64,000 nt of DNA from Roseburia sp. 831b (GCF_001940165.2 NZ_CP135162.1:2530001-2594000); one strand, 5' to 3'; positions 47,627-56,982 are shown, counted from the stretch's first letter. Numbers and translations: made by a program. Notes: generated by a model not told the origin, from the letters alone.

Positions 47627-48499
47627 TTAGCCTTTTACACCCGCAATTGCCATCGACTCAATAATATATCTCTGGAAAAAGAAAAACAGTAACAATGTTG
47701 GTATCAATGCCAGTACTGATGCAGTCATGATAAGTGGATAGTTGCTATTTACCGCATACTGCGAGTTAAACTGTCTGATTACAACCTGCAATGTCTGCCA
47801 CTCGTCATTCGCCACAAATATCGTTGGTGCAAGATAATCATTCCAAATCCCCATGAACCATAGAATAATCTGTGTCATCACAGCTCCCTTCATCAATGGG
47901 AAAAAGATTGCATAGTACATTTTAAAGTATCCACACCCATCAATCTTTGCCGCCTCCACAAATTCATACGGAATACTGGAAAGATTCTGTCTTAAAAAGA
48001 AAATCATGCCCACATTACCAAATAATCCTGGCAGAATAAGTGGCAAAAGACTATCTGTAAGTCCCCATCTGGTAAACATAACATATTGTGGAATCATAAT
48101 TACAGCAAACGGAATCATCATGGTCGCAAGAAGTCCTAGGAAGATTCCATTCTTACCTTTAAATTTTAATTTGCTGAAGGAAAATGCTGCAAGTGATGAT
48201 GTAAATCCGCCTACAAGAAGCACCGGAATTTCAACAAGCATTGTGTTTCTGACACCCTTAAGGAAATTCGAATCAAAAAGTACTTCTGCATAGGTACCGG
48301 TTTTTACCGGATTCGGTATCAGGCTAAACTTACCTGATAAAATCTGTCCTTTCGTCATAAAGGATGCGCACACCATATAGATAAGTGGAAATACCATCGC
48401 AACTGCTCCAATTGCAAGAACGATAAAGACAACAACGTCCATTCTTTTTTCTTTTTTTGTTCTTACTCCTGAATCCATTCTTTCTGTATTCTTAGCCAT
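47627..48499 (-). CDS. Sugar ABC transporter permease, MalG type
   Basis: This 290-residue protein has six transmembrane segments and the EAA loop (PYEFVEAAKIDGCGYFKMYYAIFFP). It is the second permease of the arabinan-locus importer, 12 bases after the MalF-type gene. No ATPase gene is adjacent. Confidence 0.93.
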   Translation of the reverse strand: MAKNTERMDSGVRTKKEKRMDVVVFIVLAIGAVAMVFPLIYMVCASFMTKGQILSGKFSLIPNPVKTGTYAEVLFDSNFLKGVRNTMLVEIPVLLVGGFTSSLAAFSFSKLKFKGKNGIFLGLLATMMIPFAVIMIPQYVMFTRWGLTDSLLPLILPGLFGNVGMIFFLRQNLSSIPYEFVEAAKIDGCGYFKMYYAIFFPLMKGAVMTQIILWFMGIWNDYLAPTIFVANDEWQTLQVVIRQFNSQYAVNSNYPLIMTASVLALIPTLLLFFFFQRYIIESMAIAGVKG

Positions 48500-48511
48500 C
48501 TCATCGCCCCC

Positions 48512-49435
48512 TTAATCTATTGTTTTCACCCATTTATCCTGCCCCTTGAAATTAATCGCAGTTATGATAAAGATGATGATTGCCAATAAGAATGCCATTG
48601 CGGATGCATATCCATATTTATTCGCTGCAAACTTATCATATAAATAGAATACAACCGTTGCTGCCGAGTAGTTTTTGCCACCTGTCGGAAGCATAACAAG
48701 GACTTCAACAAATGCCTGGAAACCGCCAATCATACCAGTAATCAGCAAATAGAATGTAACCGGTGATACAAGCGGCCATGTAATATTTTTAAATAACTTC
48801 CATCCATTCGCTCCATCAATTCTGGCTGCTTCATAGTAATCTCTAGGAATGCTCTGAAGCCCAGAGAGATAAAGAATAATCGACGTTCCTAATCCCTTCC
48901 ATGTCATGAAAATGATCATGGAAACCTTTACCCAGGCTTCATTTCCAAGCCAGTTCGGTCCCTGTTTTCCTGTAATGCCTTTTATAATCACATTGATAAG
49001 TCCGTTATCATAGTTAAATACAAATGCCCAGAGAATCGCAACTGCTACCAGAGAGGAAATAACCGGTACATAATACATTGTTCTAAGAACTTTGATTCCT
49101 TTTATTTTACGATTCATTCCCATGGCAATAAAAACCCCTAGGAACATGCCGATTGGAATACCAATCATGTATACAATCGTATGACCAAGAACCTTCCAGA
49201 ATTTTTCATCTGTAAAAAGTTTTATATAGTTTTCCAATCCACAAAAATGATCTATCATATTGTTCATACCATTCCAGGTTGTCAAACTTGCAATAAACGA
49301 AAATACAATCGGAAATGCCATAAACACCAAAAAACCGATAAATGGAGGCGCCACAAACGCCAATCCATAACAATGCTCACGAAATGCAGCCTTGCTCATT
49401 TTTTTCTTTGGGGATTTATACCCCTTTTTGCTCAT
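48512..49435 (-). CDS. Sugar ABC transporter permease, MalF type
   Basis: This protein of about 307 residues has a basic N-terminus (MSKKGYKSPKKKMSKAAFRE), six membrane segments and the EAA loop (DYYEAARIDGANGWKLFKNITWP). The ATG at 49435 has GGAGG eight bases upstream; the ATG at 49450 is a weaker alternative. It lies 89 bases after the solute-binding protein gene. Confidence 0.92.
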   Translation of the reverse strand: MSKKGYKSPKKKMSKAAFREHCYGLAFVAPPFIGFLVFMAFPIVFSFIASLTTWNGMNNMIDHFCGLENYIKLFTDEKFWKVLGHTIVYMIGIPIGMFLGVFIAMGMNRKIKGIKVLRTMYYVPVISSLVAVAILWAFVFNYDNGLINVIIKGITGKQGPNWLGNEAWVKVSMIIFMTWKGLGTSIILYLSGLQSIPRDYYEAARIDGANGWKLFKNITWPLVSPVTFYLLITGMIGGFQAFVEVLVMLPTGGKNYSAATVVFYLYDKFAANKYGYASAMAFLLAIIIFIITAINFKGQDKWVKTID

Positions 49436-49524
49436 AAGTCTTTCCTCCATAACTACCTTCTTATATAGATGGGAATGGACAACGCGCCCATTCCCATTGT
49501 TATTTTTCTATTTTACAGGATTCA

Positions 49525-50898
49525 TTACTGATCTTCGTATGCCTCATCAAGTAACTGCTGCATCTCTTCCTGAACTTCATTACAATATTCTTCAGTTGTC
49601 TTGGAACCATCCCTTACTGTATCAAATCCTTCAAAGAATTTGTTTAACCACTCTGCGTTTGGAGTATATGTCTCATCATTAAATCTTGAGTGATATCCAT
49701 TCTGGTTATTTAAGTAGTTAAATAATACTTCATAATTATCTGGATATTTCAGTGTTCCATCATCGATTGCTTGTGCAAACTCATTTTCTGACATGGATAC
49801 AAGGTTCGGAATCAATACCGAATTTCCTCCTTCAATACCTGACTCAAGCTTCATAGCCTCATCAGATGCAGACATGTAGTAGGCAAGCTTTGTAGCAAGA
49901 ACATCGTTCTTTGTATTAGCACTTACACAGTATCCAACAGTTCCACACCATGCATAGGTCTCACCGGTTGAAAGTGTTGGGTATGCACAGAGATCCCAGT
50001 TAAAGTTTACAACCTCAGGATCCATGAATGCTGCGATATCCCATGTACCACAAGCATAGAAACCAACAGTTCCATCAATCCATCTCTGGTATACCCCAGT
50101 TCCCGCCTCTTGTTCAACGGTTGGTGTTACATGATATTCTGTTGTAAGAGCTACCATATCATCTACAGCCTCAATAAATGCTGGATCTGTAACGTTTACT
50201 GTCTTATAATCATCTGTAAGGAAACTTGTTCCATTTGAGTATATCCATGGCTGAATCATAAGAGTTGGTGCAAACGCACATCCCCACTGGTCAAGCTCTC
50301 CATCCCCATCTGTATCTTTTGTAAGAGCCTTACATACCTCAACGAACTCCTCATAGGTATATGGATGATCTGGATCTGGATAATCAAGACCAGCCTCATC
50401 AAACAAATCTTTGTTATATGCATAAGCAAATACGGAAGAATCGTGCGGTAAACCATACTGTCCATCCTCATACTCATATGCCCCAAGTGTGCTTGCCAAA
50501 ATATCCGAAGTATCTAACCCCTCGCTCTCCAGAATTGGCTTCATATCAAGAACATATCCATTATCAACATAAGACTTTACATTTTCCGGCCCCATGTAGA
50601 ATACGTCTGGAAGGTTTTTGGCTGTCATCATACCAGTAATGGTTGTGCCATAATCATCCTTAATACTAAACTGCGCATCTACGGTACAGTTGTTCTCCTC
50701 TTCAAACTTTTCGAAAAGTTCCTGATACATTTCCTGTTCCTGGTCGTTACCGTATACATAAATGCTAACGGTGTCCTTTCCAGATTTTTCTTTTGATTTT
50801 GCACCAGTATCTGTTGAATCTGATGCTCCCCCACATGCTGTTAGTGATGTTGCTAACATAGCTGCCACGATTGCGGCTGAGACGAATCTCTTTTTCAT
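49525..50898 (-). CDS. Sugar ABC transporter solute-binding lipoprotein (extracellular family 1)
   Basis: This 457-residue protein has a signal peptide with lipobox LTACGG (cysteine at about residue 22) and the family-1 binding fold (VSIYVYGNDQEQEMYQELFE, FYACGTWDIAAFMDPE). It captures oligosaccharides, probably arabino-oligosaccharides, for the two permeases that follow. AAGGAGG precedes the start, and it begins the operon SBP-malF-malG-GH43-ArsR. Confidence 0.93.
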   Translation of the reverse strand: MKKRFVSAAIVAAMLATSLTACGGASDSTDTGAKSKEKSGKDTVSIYVYGNDQEQEMYQELFEKFEEENNCTVDAQFSIKDDYGTTITGMMTAKNLPDVFYMGPENVKSYVDNGYVLDMKPILESEGLDTSDILASTLGAYEYEDGQYGLPHDSSVFAYAYNKDLFDEAGLDYPDPDHPYTYEEFVEVCKALTKDTDGDGELDQWGCAFAPTLMIQPWIYSNGTSFLTDDYKTVNVTDPAFIEAVDDMVALTTEYHVTPTVEQEAGTGVYQRWIDGTVGFYACGTWDIAAFMDPEVVNFNWDLCAYPTLSTGETYAWCGTVGYCVSANTKNDVLATKLAYYMSASDEAMKLESGIEGGNSVLIPNLVSMSENEFAQAIDDGTLKYPDNYEVLFNYLNNQNGYHSRFNDETYTPNAEWLNKFFEGFDTVRDGSKTTEEYCNEVQEEMQQLLDEAYEDQ

Positions 50899-50989
50899 TA
50901 ATTTCTCCTCCTTAATGAATCAACACATTGCACATTTTTGCTGTGCTTTATTTTTTGTAATTTTATAGTATCAGATTGTTTTAGTATTT

Positions 50990-51126
50990 TCAATACTTCT
51001 TTACTATTTTCTAAAAATACGTCAGTTGCTATGACAGAAAATCGCTATTCATATACTATATTTTAGTTATATTGCACAAGTTTTTTTATTTTTAGTGCCA
51101 CTGTTTTAGTTTTATCTAAACTAAAA
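50990..51126. promoter_or_regulatory. AT-rich divergent promoter region with ACTAAA dyads
   Basis: TTTACTATTTTCTAAA (51000-51015) and the perfect dyad TTTTAGTTT-N5-AAACTAAAA (51104-51126) lie between the solute-binding protein gene and the YesL-like gene. Their ACTA/TAGT cores match the dyad at 45201-45216, as expected for sites of one regulator. Confidence 0.45.
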
Positions 51127-51196
51127 ATTTAATAAAAGATAGACACCTTTGAAAAAACGTAATATAATAATCAAAAAATAAACATGGGGGTACTTT

Positions 51197-51862
51197 ATGA
51201 ACTTTTTATCTTCTGATTCTTGGTTAGGACGTTTTTTTAACCTTGTATTTGATTTGGTTATTATGCACGTAATCTGGATAATTTGCAGTCTTCCTATCTT
51301 CACAATAGGCGCTTCCACTACTGCTCTTTACTATGCATTTATGAAAAGAACAAGACGTGATGAAGGATACATATGGAAAAACTTTTTTCATTCTTTTAAA
51401 GAAAATTTCAAGCAGGCAACAATGATATGGTTCCTTCTATTAGCTATAGGAGCCCTTTTATTTACAGATATCCGAACCGGCATGGCTGTCACCACTAGCT
51501 TTGGGCAAGTTATCATTTTTGTATCATCCATTTTGCTTGTACCCTTTTTTCTGGTTCTTTTGTACATTTTTCCAGTACAGGCAAAATTTGAAAATACAAT
51601 TTTTACCAACATAAAAAATGCACTTTTAATGTCGGTTGCCAACTTTGGATATACCTTGCTCATGCTTGTGATTATCCTGACTTTTGGTCTTTGTTTTATA
51701 GGCTCCAAAACTTTTATCGGACTTTTTGTTGTGTGTGGGGTTGGACTTATCACATGGATTCTTTCCAACTTTTTTATCATAATCTTCCGAAAATATCTTC
51801 CCGATGAATACGATGAGGACATGGAAGCTACGGGCACAATCTCAGATAGAATAGAACATTAA
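51197..51862 (+). CDS. YesL-like membrane protein (DUF624)
   Basis: This 221-residue protein has four to five transmembrane segments and the DUF624 pattern (FNLVFDLVIMHVIWIICSLP, FTIGASTTALYYAFMK). Such proteins are encoded beside carbohydrate ABC importers with unknown function, perhaps assembly or regulation. The start follows GGGGGTACTTT. It is divergent from the importer operon and ends four bases before recQ, tail to tail. Confidence 0.9.
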   Translation: MNFLSSDSWLGRFFNLVFDLVIMHVIWIICSLPIFTIGASTTALYYAFMKRTRRDEGYIWKNFFHSFKENFKQATMIWFLLLAIGALLFTDIRTGMAVTTSFGQVIIFVSSILLVPFFLVLLYIFPVQAKFENTIFTNIKNALLMSVANFGYTLLMLVIILTFGLCFIGSKTFIGLFVVCGVGLITWILSNFFIIIFRKYLPDEYDEDMEATGTISDRIEH

Positions 51863-51866
51863 AATA

Positions 51867-53723
51867 TCAGTGCACGGTTTCTTTTATCACAGAAAGAAAA
51901 CGCTCCCCATATTTCGCAAATTTGTTTTCACCCACACCGGAAACATTCATCATCTCTTCTTTATTAGAAGGCACTTTGGCTGCCATATCAATCAAAGTCT
52001 TGTCACTGAAAATAATATAAGGTGGCATCTTTTCCTCTCGCGCAATTTCGAGGCGGAGTGCCCGAAGCTTATGAAACAATTGGAAGCCGGCTGAAGTCAG
52101 CGATTCCGTACCCTTTGCCTTCTTTTTCGGCTTCGAAGCTTTTTCCGGCAGCTTATCCTCGTCCGTAATTTTGACCAACACTTTTGTGCCAGAAGCTTTC
52201 AGGGCGCTGATATCGCCAAGCTTTATGACCTGATAGTCCCCGACCACCAGATAGCCTTCCATTACCATCTGTTCCAGCAGACGCCGCAAAAGTTTTTTGT
52301 TCGAGGAAGCTAGTACGCCGTATGACTTGTAGCCTGTCGCCCCGATTTCTTCCAGCCTTGCCGTCTTCGCGCCCACAACCGTGTCGATAATGATTGTTTT
52401 TCCATACCGGCCTTTGGCTTCAAAAACGCAGTTAATGATTTTCTTTGCTTCCTCTGTCATATCCAGAGTTTCAAATTCGCGCAGACAGTTGCCGCAATCC
52501 TCGCACGGTTTTGACGGGTTCTCCCCAAAATACTTCAAAATATAGTTGCGCAGACACTCTGTCGTATAGCAATACCGCTCCATCACCTGAAGCCTTTTCG
52601 CATCACGTTCCTTTATCGTCTCCCTGTCTGCCGGGTCGATATCCGCCATTTCCTTGTGCTCTAACAAAAACCTGTTGATTACAATATCCTGCGGAGAAAA
52701 CAGCAAAATGCACTTAGAATCTAAACCATCCCTGCCGGCTCTGCCCGCTTCCTGATAGTAATTTTCCATGCTTTGCGGCATATTGTAGTGGATGACAAAC
52801 CGCACGTTTGATTTGTCGATTCCCATTCCAAACGCATTTGTCGCAACCACAATACTGGTATAATCAAATACAAAATCTTCCTGCATCTGCTTTCTGTCTG
52901 CCGCACTCATTCCAGCATGATATTTCGCAACTGACACACCTTTTTCCTTCAAAAGCTCATATACGCTGTCCACATTTTTTCTGGTAGCGCAGTAAATGAT
53001 GCCGCTTTCGTCCGGGTGCTTCGCTATGTAATCCACAATATACTGTTCCTTGCTCTTTGGCTTATCCACCTGAAAAAACAAATTTTCCCTGTCAAATCCG
53101 GTTACCATCGTGTATGGATTGTCCAATCCAAGTGTACAGACGATGTCCTCGCGGACGGTCTCCGTCGCCGTCGCCGTGAATGCACTGATAATCGGGCGCT
53201 TTTCTAATAGATTCACAAACTCCACAATCTTTGTGTAACTCGGACGGAAATCCTGTCCCCACTGTGAAATACAGTGCGCCTCGTCCACCGTTATCATCGA
53301 AATCGGAACCTCTTTTGCAAGATTTAAAAATCCCTCCGTCACCAGCCGCTCCGGAGCCACATATATCAACTTATATATCCCCTGCTTCGCCCTGCTGACC
53401 GTCTCGAAAAATGCGCTTTCCGACAATGCACTGTTGATAAATGCTGCAGAAACGCCCGCATCATTTAATGCTTTTACCTGATCCTGCATGAGCGAAATCA
53501 GCGGTGAAATTACAATTGTAATTCCAGATAATAACATAGCAGGAATCTGATAACAAAGCGATTTCCCGGCGCCGGTCGGCATGACTGCAAACGTATCTCT
53601 GCCTGAGAGGATGCTGTCGATTATGGGCTTCTGCCCCGGCCGGAAGGTGTCGTAGCCGAAGAGGTCTTTTAGGGCTTCTTCGGGGGTGTTGTAATGGGTT
53701 GGATGTTTAGGGGTGTTGGTCAT
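51867..53723 (-). CDS. recQ: ATP-dependent DNA helicase RecQ
   Basis: This 618-residue protein has all parts of RecQ: FRPGQKPIIDSIL and Walker A PTGAGKSLCYQ, DEAH (VDEAHCISQWGQDFRPSY), TATAT motif III, the arginine-rich motif VI (QEAGRAGRDG), a zinc-binding region (CLRNYILKYFG...CEDCGNC), a winged helix and a C-terminal HRDC domain (LRALRLEIAREEKMPPYIIF). It unwinds DNA during recombination and repair. Confidence 0.97.
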   Translation of the reverse strand: MTNTPKHPTHYNTPEEALKDLFGYDTFRPGQKPIIDSILSGRDTFAVMPTGAGKSLCYQIPAMLLSGITIVISPLISLMQDQVKALNDAGVSAAFINSALSESAFFETVSRAKQGIYKLIYVAPERLVTEGFLNLAKEVPISMITVDEAHCISQWGQDFRPSYTKIVEFVNLLEKRPIISAFTATATETVREDIVCTLGLDNPYTMVTGFDRENLFFQVDKPKSKEQYIVDYIAKHPDESGIIYCATRKNVDSVYELLKEKGVSVAKYHAGMSAADRKQMQEDFVFDYTSIVVATNAFGMGIDKSNVRFVIHYNMPQSMENYYQEAGRAGRDGLDSKCILLFSPQDIVINRFLLEHKEMADIDPADRETIKERDAKRLQVMERYCYTTECLRNYILKYFGENPSKPCEDCGNCLREFETLDMTEEAKKIINCVFEAKGRYGKTIIIDTVVGAKTARLEEIGATGYKSYGVLASSNKKLLRRLLEQMVMEGYLVVGDYQVIKLGDISALKASGTKVLVKITDEDKLPEKASKPKKKAKGTESLTSAGFQLFHKLRALRLEIAREEKMPPYIIFSDKTLIDMAAKVPSNKEEMMNVSGVGENKFAKYGERFLSVIKETVH

Positions 53724-53774
53724 TTTTTTATTTCCTTATATACTCAATATTTTATTAGTGTATTTTCTTTTCAT

Positions 53775-55121
53775 TTATAATCCATCAATATCTAAATCTA
53801 CTATCATCTTACCAATTTGCTGTTCTTTTAAAAGATAACACATATATATTGGAAGATATGTCACTGTTCCTGCCTTTTCTACATTGCCGGTGGAAAAAAC
53901 ATATGCTTTTTCTATATGATAATCCGAAACGTTCATAAAATTGTCTAACGCTTTATGCACCTTATAGGATTTTCCTGACTTAACCTCGATTGGGACGACT
54001 TTTCCTCCCATCTCTATCACAAAGTCCAGTTCACCCAGATTCTTCTTTTTACAAAAATATGGTTCAAATCCATTCGCCGATAACTGCTGTGCAACCGCGT
54101 TTTCAAAATGCGCCCCGTTGTTAACTTCCCCATTTTTATTAATTAATTCAACTTTTGTTTCTGCGGGATACGCACTTGTAAGCAACCCAATATCACTCGA
54201 AAAAAGCCTAAACACATTACTGCTTTTACTTGCCAAAAGGGGAATAATTGGGGCATCCGCATTATAAACAGGCAGCACAACGCCTGCATCTTTTAACCAC
54301 AAAAAGCTATTTTCATATCTATTAAACTTTAGTTCTTTATCCAGCATTGTAAAAACAAACTTTTTATTCTGCTTATTTAATTCAGCCGGAACGATTTCAT
54401 AAATAGATTTTAGTTTTAGCTTTTTATCTTCACTCTCATATTGCGTAAAATCCTCTTTGTATAGCGTCACAATGTCTCTTTGTATCTTATCAACCTCACG
54501 TATATCCTTCGTATCAATGTAAGTTTTTACAGCATCCGGCATTCCTCCAACAATAAGATACACGAAAAACAATGACAAAAGTTTCTGATGTATAAATTCA
54601 TCTACCGGTCTGCAGGTTTCAAATTTTTCTTTCAACATCTCTAATGTTGTTTTCGATACGTGATTCGCTATCATAAATTCTTCAAAATCCATAGGATACA
54701 TTCGCAAAACCGATAGATATCCAACCGGCGCAGATGCAATTCCACGAAGTTCTACCCCTAATAAGGAACCACTCATAACATATTTAAAGCTTCCTTCATC
54801 CACAAGAAATTTTATTTTGGTTACTATTTCCGGGCATTTCTGAATCTCATCAAAAAAAACCACCGTCTCATGCGGTTTACAATTCTCCGGCATAATCATT
54901 TTCAATTTAACCAGAAACTCCTCCGCACTCATTTCCGTATTCAAATAAGTAACCATGTCTGGCTGATCGATAAAATTTATTTCAAACTTTGCATATCCAC
55001 TCTTGCTAATCTCGTCTCTTATAAGCCAAGTCTTTCCTATTTGTCTTGCGCCCGTCACCAGCAGTGCCTTGTTTGAATTTATTAACCATTCTTCTATTGT
55101 AATAGAGTCTTTTCTGTACAT
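53775..55121 (-). CDS. AAA ATPase with C-terminal DUF4143 domain
   Basis: The protein has about 448 residues from the ATG at 55121 (GGAGG upstream). Walker A is VTGARQIGKTWL, Walker B is VVFFDEIQKCPE and the sensor is VMSGSLLGVELRG. The C-terminal DUF4143 domain carries a nuclease-like pattern (LGELDFVIEMGGKVVPIEVKSGK) similar to restriction-type folds. These common standalone proteins have no firm role; defence or DNA repair has been proposed. The upstream DNA carries a three-copy repeat with a 33-base period. Confidence 0.9.
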   Translation of the reverse strand: MYRKDSITIEEWLINSNKALLVTGARQIGKTWLIRDEISKSGYAKFEINFIDQPDMVTYLNTEMSAEEFLVKLKMIMPENCKPHETVVFFDEIQKCPEIVTKIKFLVDEGSFKYVMSGSLLGVELRGIASAPVGYLSVLRMYPMDFEEFMIANHVSKTTLEMLKEKFETCRPVDEFIHQKLLSLFFVYLIVGGMPDAVKTYIDTKDIREVDKIQRDIVTLYKEDFTQYESEDKKLKLKSIYEIVPAELNKQNKKFVFTMLDKELKFNRYENSFLWLKDAGVVLPVYNADAPIIPLLASKSSNVFRLFSSDIGLLTSAYPAETKVELINKNGEVNNGAHFENAVAQQLSANGFEPYFCKKKNLGELDFVIEMGGKVVPIEVKSGKSYKVHKALDNFMNVSDYHIEKAYVFSTGNVEKAGTVTYLPIYMCYLLKEQQIGKMIVDLDIDGL

Positions 55122-55151
55122 AAGCCTGCACCTCCAACTAAACAATACACC

Positions 55152-55239
55152 TTTTGCCCCGTTTTTTCAATTGTTTATGTTGTATTTTGCCCCGTTTTTG
55201 TAATTAATATGTATATATTTTGCCCCGTTTTTTCAATTG
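55152..55239. repeat. Three 22-base repeats with exact 33-base period
   Basis: TTTTGCCCCGTTTTT followed by a CAATTG-type end occurs at 55152-55173, 55185-55206 and 55218-55239. The outer two copies are identical and the middle one differs in three or four bases at its end. The two 11-base spacers are unrelated AT-rich sequence. The array ends 30 bases upstream of the AAA/DUF4143 start codon. Confidence 0.95.
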
Positions 55240-55255
55240 ATGTAGTAAAAATAAA

Positions 55256-55292
55256 ATCAGCATCAAATCTATCCATAAGTTCAATGCTGATT
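55256..55292 (-). terminator. Hairpin with T-rich tail
   Basis: On the minus strand AATCAGCAT and ATGCTGATT are perfect nine-base arms separated by about 19 bases and followed by TTATTTTTA. It lies between the decayed genes and the repeat array and probably insulates the AAA gene. Confidence 0.55.
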
Positions 55293-55361
55293 CTTTGTCT
55301 TTCCAACTCATCCTTTTTCCGTTACAACTTTTGTCTTTTACTGCCTTAATCTTAGAACCTT

Positions 55362-55473
55362 TTAATTGCCCCACAACTCTTCTAATGAATACCCTCTAGC
55401 CACGCAAATTGCCTGTAACACTTCAAGAACATCTGCCATCTTTATCTCGAACTAATTTGTTATATATTTTCAT
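55362..55473 (-). pseudogene. Internally deleted MazG-like pyrophosphohydrolase remnant
   Basis: After AGGAGG and an ATG at 55473 comes MKIYNKLVRDK, the standard N-terminus of small MazG-like nucleoside triphosphate pyrophosphohydrolases. It is then joined in another frame at 55439 to MADVLEVLQAICVARGYSLE and a few more residues, the C-terminal part of the same family. About 50-60 residues with the metal-binding acids are missing, and the last residues before the stop are degenerate. The gene is dead. Confidence 0.75.
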
Positions 55474-55766
55474 TGAATCCTCCTATGCAAGATTCCATAT
55501 TTCATAGCCTTGTCTTCTTGCTGAATCGCATACCGGACACATATTTTTTTCTAAGATATTAGCAAAATCTGTTAACGAATTTGCCTTGCCCACGATTTTC
55601 TAGAAATCTCTACTTTATACAAATTCTTCTGTTGTCTGGTATTTCACATATTAACCTATATAAAAACGATAACACACCATTATTATTGTATTCTTTTGAC
55701 AGGAGAGTTTCAAGAAATTTGTGACTGCTTGACATCCCTCATCTTCATTTTGTTCCTTTACATCAC

Positions 55767-56417
55767 TTATCCAATATTTAATTGCATTTTTCCAAGTAAG
55801 TCACCGATTGTACAACTTAATGGTCCGTCTGACTCCAACAATGCATAATCAACTAACTTATATTCCGGATTCAATTCAAGTTTTTCAATCAGCTTTCCGG
55901 TATTGACCGCATCATCTAGTCCATCGTGAAAATTGCCTTCTGGCTCAATTTCTGCACGTTCTAGTGCTTCTTCCAAACTAAAATGCCTGTCCAAATGGAA
56001 TCGTTGCGTAAATACCTCTTGATAATCTATCCACCGATTTTCGTCCATAAATATATTAATTTTGTCACTCTTTATATCCTTCGCCTTTATTTCTCGCAAA
56101 ATTTGCAATTGATCCGAATTGCTCCATGCGTAAACTCTGTATTCTCTATCTCCAATCCAATCAACTAAATGTTCGAGTGCTTCTGTCAATTTTGGTGCTC
56201 TCTTAATTTCATAATTTTTTATTCCTGTCAATTTTTCTATAAAATTATCTAACACCCCATACTCAGGATTAACATATTGACAAAGTGTCGCAATTTTTTT
56301 GAAGCGTTCATCTAAAAGAACCGCTCCAATCTGTATTATCTCACTTGCATATTTGTAATTTCTTTTATAAAGTTTTTGAACTCTACACATTTCTAAATCT
56401 ATCACTAAATAATTCAT
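55767..56417 (-). CDS. DEDDh-family 3'-5' exonuclease (KapD-like)
   Basis: From the ATG at 56417, with GGGAGG upstream, the protein has 216 residues. The exonuclease acids are in YLVIDLEMCRV (Asp, Glu), in AWSNSDQLQIL and in FHDGLDDAVNTGKL (His, Asp), matching the DnaQ/KapD fold that degrades RNA or DNA 3' ends with two metal ions. It lies 70 bases after the Ser/Tyr-rich membrane protein gene. Confidence 0.88.
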   Translation of the reverse strand: MNYLVIDLEMCRVQKLYKRNYKYASEIIQIGAVLLDERFKKIATLCQYVNPEYGVLDNFIEKLTGIKNYEIKRAPKLTEALEHLVDWIGDREYRVYAWSNSDQLQILREIKAKDIKSDKINIFMDENRWIDYQEVFTQRFHLDRHFSLEEALERAEIEPEGNFHDGLDDAVNTGKLIEKLELNPEYKLVDYALLESDGPLSCTIGDLLGKMQLNIG

Positions 56418-56487
56418 ATGTACCTCCCGCCTTCTCAACTGTAAGTATTTTCTATCTATTCTTTCACGAAAAGTCAATTTTTCATTT

Positions 56488-56982
56488 TTACCAATCCTCA
56501 CCAGCTTCATCCATCGCATCATCTACGCCATCTGCGTAGTCACTATCGCTATCATATCGGTCGTAATCATAATCTCCATCCATATAGATGTCATCGTAAC
56601 CGTCATCATACGAATTATAGTTACCTGAAGTAACGCTTGATGTATGATTTTTCGTTCCATCACTATATGATGAATCACTTGATGTATAAGATTTATTTTC
56701 ACTACTATAACTGTCCTTTGTCTCTGAACTACTCTCAGTCGTCTTGTTTGAATAAGAAGAACTGCCATTGGAATATGAATAACTACTTGTATATGGCTTA
56801 TGTATATAACAATAGCTACTATTTGTTGCCTGTTTATTGTCACATCCAGATTTAATACACTTTGGTTCATTAGCCTCACTCACAGTGCCTATCAAATAAA
56901 AAATTGCTATAACTACAAGAAAAATTATTATTTTTGCCCCAAATGATGAATTCCCATTCTTATTACAATTATACATTGCCAT
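56488..56982 (-). CDS. Membrane protein with Cys/His motif and Ser/Tyr/Asp-rich tail
   Basis: This 164-residue protein has a short N-terminus, one transmembrane helix (IIIFLVVIAIFYLIGTV), a putative zinc motif (CIKSGCDNK...YCYIHKPY), about 60 residues of almost only Ser, Tyr, Thr, Asn and Lys, and an acidic end (YMDGDYDYDRYDSDSDYAD). AGGAGG precedes the start. The composition suggests a disordered extracellular or cytoplasmic tail. I know no function. Confidence 0.7.
   Translation of the reverse strand: MAMYNCNKNGNSSFGAKIIIFLVVIAIFYLIGTVSEANEPKCIKSGCDNKQATNSSYCYIHKPYTSSYSYSNGSSSYSNKTTESSSETKDSYSSENKSYTSSDSSYSDGTKNHTSSVTSGNYNSYDDGYDDIYMDGDYDYDRYDSDSDYADGVDDAMDEAGEDW

Larger units (their letters stand above)
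55122..55766. other. 645-base stretch of gene remnants and repeats
   Basis: It contains the repeat array at 55152-55239, a hairpin with T-rich tail, the remnant of a MazG-like gene (55362-55473) and, upstream of that, a minus-strand open stretch of 39 codons (55483-55599) with a CPVC pair and stop codons at both ends. The rest shows no coding signal. It looks like decayed accessory DNA. Confidence 0.65.

Noticed and set aside
55152..55239. Possible CRISPR array
   Set aside because: Spacers are only 11 bases and AT-rich, there are just three copies and no cas genes are nearby.
56523..56879. 118-codon frame overlapping the Ser/Tyr-rich protein
   Set aside because: It is a shadow of the repetitive composition in another frame and lacks a ribosome binding site.
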